Assembly: GCA_034437455.1 (NCBI GenBank)
Contig: DAOTUB010000150.1
Coordinates: forward strand, 1 to 29,351
Source: DAOTUB01 sp034437455
Lineage (GTDB): Bacteria; Chloroflexota; Anaerolineae; B4-G1
Length of the DNA: 29,351 bases
Direction of reading: 5' to 3'
Numbering within the stretch: position 1 is the first letter of the stretch; each line of letters opens with the position of its first letter. Below are positions 26,153-29,351 of the stretch, one piece after another. The notes under the pieces are model-generated. The model was not told where the DNA came from and made no database searches. It was given only the letters and a program-made list of their open reading frames with translations. The translations under genes and the position numbers were made by a program.

Positions 26153-27018
26153 GTCTCACTCTCTCCGTGTGGGACGCGAACCTTCAAACAGATATTCATT
26201 GCCGGTAGTTCATGCTTGGATTTTTCCTCTACGAGATCGTTCAAACGATCCACCCAGTCGAAAAACCACAGCCCCACGTTTATCGGGTTGAATCGGCCTC
26301 CGACTTGTCCATTCAAGCGATAGCGCGAAACTGCCTGCTCCATTCGCTCCGGTAACCATCCCGCCTCCAGCAGCGGTTTTCCCAGACCGTATACCAGGTT
26401 GTGGCTGAAAGGGAAGCAGTAGTGAACCAATCGTTTCGTCTCCTCGACGTAAAGTCCCTCCCCCTCGACCAACGCCAGCAGGCCATCGAGCGTGTACAAT
26501 CGGACGTGGTCGGCCCAGATGCCTGCCAACGGCCCCCGGGCAATGTGTGTGTTCAGCAGCATCTCTAACGTTTTGTTGATCGGATCCCACCAGAAAGGAT
26601 AATTGGCATTGGGGACGCTGATGGCGATTCGTCCTCCGGGTTGCGTCACCCGCACGACCTCTGCCAGTCCCGCCCGGTCGTCCGGCAGATGCTCCAATAC
26701 CTCGGCCAGAATCACCTTGTCGAATGAGTTATCGGCAAAAGGCAGATGGTAGAGATCGCCATTGAGCAAATGGATGGCGCGATCGGCCAGTTGCTCGCGA
26801 GCGACGCGGAGATGCCGATATTCCAACTCTACGCCGACCAATGTACAATCGCTCACCGCCCGCAGATAATTCAGCATAAACCCCCGACCACATCCCCCGT
26901 CGAGCACCCGCTCCTGGGGTGTGGGATCCAGCCAGCGCAGGAAGAGCTTGACCCGACGCTTGTAGGTCATATCCGCCTCGTTGGCCACCAGTCGGGATAG
27001 TTGCTCGTCGTCGATCAT
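26149..27018 (-). CDS. Class I SAM-dependent methyltransferase
   Basis: 289 aa. Motif I is VLDGGCGRGFML (38-49), the acidic residue at the end of strand 2 is Glu64 (GVELEYRHL), motif II is NGDLYHLPFADNSFDKVILAEVLEHL (87-112), and PGGRIAISVPN follows, a Methyltransf_11-type core. The C-terminal half (about 150-289) is specific to this protein. It overlaps both neighbours by four bases (ATGA on each side), so it is coupled to the GT4 gene and to the 850-aa transferase. In this context it probably methylates a sugar, lipid carrier or precursor; this is inferred from position. Confidence 0.9.
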   Translation of the reverse strand: MIDDEQLSRLVANEADMTYKRRVKLFLRWLDPTPQERVLDGGCGRGFMLNYLRAVSDCTLVGVELEYRHLRVAREQLADRAIHLLNGDLYHLPFADNSFDKVILAEVLEHLPDDRAGLAEVVRVTQPGGRIAISVPNANYPFWWDPINKTLEMLLNTHIARGPLAGIWADHVRLYTLDGLLALVEGEGLYVEETKRLVHYCFPFSHNLVYGLGKPLLEAGWLPERMEQAVSRYRLNGQVGGRFNPINVGLWFFDWVDRLNDLVEEKSKHELPAMNICLKVRVPHGESET

Positions 27019-28151
27019 GAGCTTGCCAGTTCTGCCAGGAGCGCCTCGTACTGATCCAACGTCCGCTGCACATTGAACACACTGGCGACCTGTTCCCGCG
27101 TCTTGCGATAGGGAGTGCTATCATCCAGCACGCGGAGGATCCCCTCGGCCAGCGCCTTTTCGTCGCGGGCTGGCACGATCAAGCCCATCCCCGAAACCTT
27201 GACCGCTTCCCGCGCGCCGGGAATATCGGTGCACACGACCGGCGTGCCGCAGAACATGGCCTCGATCTGCGTGCTGGGGAAACAATCGCTGCGGCTAGGG
27301 AGCACAAACACGTCGCACATCCGGTAAAAGTCCGCCATTTTCTGTCGATCGAGAATCAGGCCCAGAAAGATCACGCGATCGTCGTAGCCTTCCAGCAATC
27401 CGGCGCACCGTCCATAGAAATTCTCGTAAACTGGAAAATCCCCCGCGTAGACGAACCGGGCGTCAGGGCGGACATCGAGCACGTGGGGAACCGCCCGGAA
27501 CAAATAGTCGAATCCTTTCTCCTCGACGAAGCGACCGGCGAAACCGATCAAGGGGGTGTCACTCAGGCCGAGTTCGTCGCGCCAGGCCGCGACTGCCTCC
27601 GGATCCGGCTCAGGGATGACGATGGGCGGGTAGATGTAGGCCATCTTGTGCAGGAATGGACGGAGGAAGCTGGAGTTGCGGGCATAATCCTCGCTGTGAA
27701 TGGAGATCCACGCCGACATCTTTTCCGCCTGGATCATCATCCACGTCACCGCCCACTCGATGATGCGGTTGAGCAATCCCGACGGCATCACCAGATCGCC
27801 GTGATGGGTAAAGAGGACTTTGCGACCGGCCAGCAAAGCGAGCAGCGTCACCAGCCAGGACTCCATCAGAGGCGTGTGAATCTGGACCACGTCGTGGGCG
27901 TGCATCAAGCGATACGCCACGAGCGGAAACGAGGGCGAGACCGCGCCCCGGCTGATCTGCATCAATTTAGGCAGCCGAACAATGCGCACTCCGCGATGCA
28001 CCTTTTCGCGGCTCAACGTCGGTTCGTGGCGCGAGGCGAGCACCGTCACCTGATGTCCTCGTTCGACCAACCCCTCGGCCAGCCGTTGGGCGTAGGCGGT
28101 CAGACCCGTCCAGTGAGGGTAATAATAGGTGAGAATCGAAAGAATCTTCAT
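27015..28151 (-). CDS. GT4 family glycosyltransferase
   Basis: 378 aa with the GT-B fold. The N-terminal acceptor domain starts MKILSILTYYYPHWTGLTAYAQ, followed by VQIHTPL and FTHHGDL. The C-terminal donor domain has GFAGRFVEEKGFDYLF (about 198-213) and PSRSDCFPSTQIEAMFCGTPVV (about 285-306). In the usual E-x7-E motif the first Glu is Asp here (D-x7-E), a conservative change. It acts in the cytoplasm on nucleotide sugars and a lipid or glycan acceptor. It starts 10 bases after the LPG-TM gene and overlaps the methyltransferase (ATGA). Confidence 0.92.
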   Translation of the reverse strand: MKILSILTYYYPHWTGLTAYAQRLAEGLVERGHQVTVLASRHEPTLSREKVHRGVRIVRLPKLMQISRGAVSPSFPLVAYRLMHAHDVVQIHTPLMESWLVTLLALLAGRKVLFTHHGDLVMPSGLLNRIIEWAVTWMMIQAEKMSAWISIHSEDYARNSSFLRPFLHKMAYIYPPIVIPEPDPEAVAAWRDELGLSDTPLIGFAGRFVEEKGFDYLFRAVPHVLDVRPDARFVYAGDFPVYENFYGRCAGLLEGYDDRVIFLGLILDRQKMADFYRMCDVFVLPSRSDCFPSTQIEAMFCGTPVVCTDIPGAREAVKVSGMGLIVPARDEKALAEGILRVLDDSTPYRKTREQVASVFNVQRTLDQYEALLAELASS

Positions 28152-28161
28152 TGAATCACAT

Positions 28162-29160
28162 TCACTCTTCCAGATGAGTTACTGTTGCAACGCTGGACCG
28201 CAGTTGGCCGAACGAGAGATTCTGTTGCAGCAAACCGATCAGCCCTAGCAAGCACACGACGACGTATTGGAACGCGTGCAAAGCAAAAGCGGTCACGACC
28301 GCGGCTTCTTCCGACACGCCAAAGGGCAATTGCAACGCATACCTGGCGACGGAGTGGTAGACCCCCACCGCCCCAGGCGACGAAGGGAGCGCCATCCCCA
28401 ACCCCGTGGCGCAGGTGAGAAAACTCGCCGCCGCCAAGGATGGCCGGTCGAGAAAAGCTCGCAGCATGGCAAAATTGTATCCGACGACGAGCGCCCAGAT
28501 CACCACCGACCACGCTGCCAGGCCAACCACGTCTCGGGCCGAGCGCAGCGCCGACAATCCTTCCAGCAGTCCCCCCAGCGTTTCTGTCCAGCGGACCTGA
28601 TCGACGCGCAGTAGTGGTATCCGTGTCAGGCTCCAGTGCAACGCTCGCCGCCCCCAATCCGGTCGCTGCGCCAGCGCTGCCAACACCCCCAGTGTCGCTA
28701 GCGCCACGATCCCGGCGAACATACCCGTCTTTCGTATCCATCCGGCAGAAGGGACAAACGGGAGCGTCACTGCCAACAACAGAACGACGGTCAGCATATC
28801 CAGCACGCGCTCGACGACGACCGTGGAAAGCGCCGCGCTGGTTTTGACATCGTGCTTGAGCCCGATCACGATCGCTCGAGCCGGATCTCCGAGACGGAAG
28901 GGCAACACATTGCTGACCAGATAGCCGACGTTGACCACGGCAAAGACATCGGCCAGGCCCACTTTCGATCCCAGCAGAATACGCCAGCGGATCGCGCGCG
29001 CCGCCAGATAAGCCAGGAACGCCCCGCCGGCCGGGAACAAATAGCGCCAATCAGCCTGATGTAGCGCCACGCCTGCCTGATCCCACTCGACACCAGCAAG
29101 GGCCAAGGCAAGGCAGATCAAGCTGATTAAAACACCGATCCAAAATCGCCGCCTATGCAC
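28162..29160 (-). CDS. Lysylphosphatidylglycerol synthase TM-region / AglD-like membrane protein
   Basis: 332 aa, about eight TM segments, resembling the LPG_synthase_TM (UPF0104) family. Recognisable pieces are the Trp/Arg segment FLAYLAARAIRWRILLGSKVGLADVFAVVNVGYLVSNVLPFRLGDPAR and the C-terminal GMALPSSPGAVGVYHSVARYAL. Relatives include the membrane part of MprF and the C-terminal half of archaeal AglD, where a flippase-like role has been proposed. The start is GTG 29160. A TGG-TATAAT lies just upstream so that the start point falls within about two bases of GTG, and the mRNA may be leaderless. It is the first gene of the glycosylation operon. Confidence 0.88.
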   Translation of the reverse strand: MHRRRFWIGVLISLICLALALAGVEWDQAGVALHQADWRYLFPAGGAFLAYLAARAIRWRILLGSKVGLADVFAVVNVGYLVSNVLPFRLGDPARAIVIGLKHDVKTSAALSTVVVERVLDMLTVVLLLAVTLPFVPSAGWIRKTGMFAGIVALATLGVLAALAQRPDWGRRALHWSLTRIPLLRVDQVRWTETLGGLLEGLSALRSARDVVGLAAWSVVIWALVVGYNFAMLRAFLDRPSLAAASFLTCATGLGMALPSSPGAVGVYHSVARYALQLPFGVSEEAAVVTAFALHAFQYVVVCLLGLIGLLQQNLSFGQLRSSVATVTHLEE

Positions 29161-29168
29161 AGCAAGCG

Positions 29169-29196
29169 ATTATACCATAGAAGACCACGCTCGCAA
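29169..29196 (-). promoter_or_regulatory. Promoter of the eight-gene glycosylation operon
   Basis: On the - strand TTGCGA (29196-29191), a 16-base spacer, and TATAAT (29174-29169) with an extended TGG just before it. The start point is about 29162, adjacent to the GTG at 29160. Confidence 0.65.
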
Positions 29197-29225
29197 CGAT
29201 TGAGCGGGGACGCTCGATGAATGGG

Positions 29226-29231
29226 TATAAT
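29226..29231 (+). promoter_or_regulatory. Possible divergent -10 box
   Basis: A TATAAT on the + strand, back to back with the LPG-TM promoter. The best -35 candidate, TTGAGC at 29200, is too far away (20 bases). Any gene it serves lies beyond the window. Confidence 0.25.
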
Positions 29232-29296
29232 TCAGAACTCTGGGGGACAGGTTTCTTTTTTCTCCAGACTGTATCTTTGCAATAAAACGGGGCTAT

Positions 29297-29350
29297 GTAG
29301 CCGAGGTTTCCATACCTCGCGGGCCTGCGCGCTATGGAAAGCGCGGCTAC
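29297..29350. repeat. Paired-hairpin repeat with complementary loops
   Basis: Hairpin 1 is CGAGGT-TTCCAT-ACCTCG (29302-29319) and hairpin 2 is CGCGCT-ATGGAA-AGCGCG (29328-29345). The two six-base loops are exact reverse complements. The pair is bounded by GTAGC (29297-29301) and GCTAC (29346-29350), which are also inverted repeats. It can fold either as two hairpins with kissing loops or as one long interrupted stem. It is probably a dispersed REP/MITE-like repeat; it touches the window end. Confidence 0.8.
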
Positions 29351-29351
29351 G

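Overview
The window looks like a chromosomal segment of a member of the Chloroflexota (Anaerolineae/Caldilineae-like). The basis is moderately high GC, the combination of a TIGR03662-type 'Chlor_Arch_YYY' (DUF2298) protein with a TIGR03663/Agl23-type protein (families shared by Chloroflexota and Archaea), C/G-tract palindromic repeats and GTGAGGC heptamers. The phylum call is inference from gene content; no rRNA is present.

Layout. (1) 1-4606, + strand: a housekeeping run hflX - small membrane protein - tex, followed by a SagB-like nitroreductase with its own candidate control region. (2) 4646-7988, - strand: tRNA-Leu(GAG) with a near-perfect sigma70 promoter and a terminator, preceded by an operon of two tandem S41 C-terminal processing proteases and smpB (ATGA overlap). 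(3) 8049-15415, - strand: an operon led by an ECF sigma factor, then its membrane anti-sigma factor, a GT-C-type membrane protein, an Agl23-like membrane protein fused to an NHL propeller, and a complete tyrosine recombinase, closed by a long hairpin. (4) 15437-15997: a DUF559 (Vsr-fold) nuclease gene between two direct copies of a ~77-bp G-quadruplex-capable repeat, itself between AATTTGT direct repeats, so it looks like an inserted element. (5) 16017-29174, - strand: an eight-gene, tightly coupled operon of LPG-synthase-TM/AglD-like membrane protein, GT4 glycosyltransferase, SAM methyltransferase, three large GT39-type membrane proteins (one a 1498-aa fusion with the YYY domain), and two small membrane-anchored Pro-rich proteins.

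Blocks 3 and 5 are colinear, and without the DUF559 element they would lie almost end to end. Together they read as a surface glycosylation locus related to archaeal Agl systems. Cytoplasmic GT4 and methyltransferase would build or trim a lipid-linked sugar. Multi-TM GT-C proteins would move it to acceptors outside the membrane. The sigma/anti-sigma pair would report on envelope state. The anti-sigma factor and three other membrane proteins carry Pro/Thr/Glu-rich external segments that could be acceptors, which suggests (inference) a circuit in which the sugar transferases modify their own sensor. Two of the transferase genes contain homopolymer runs of 7-8 bases that could switch by slippage.

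The right edge (29161-29351) has no gene. It holds the promoter of the LPG-TM gene and a two-hairpin repeat whose loops are complementary to each other. No stretch over 300 bases lacks a gene; the longest gap (7859-8106) contains a promoter, an operator-like dyad and a terminator.
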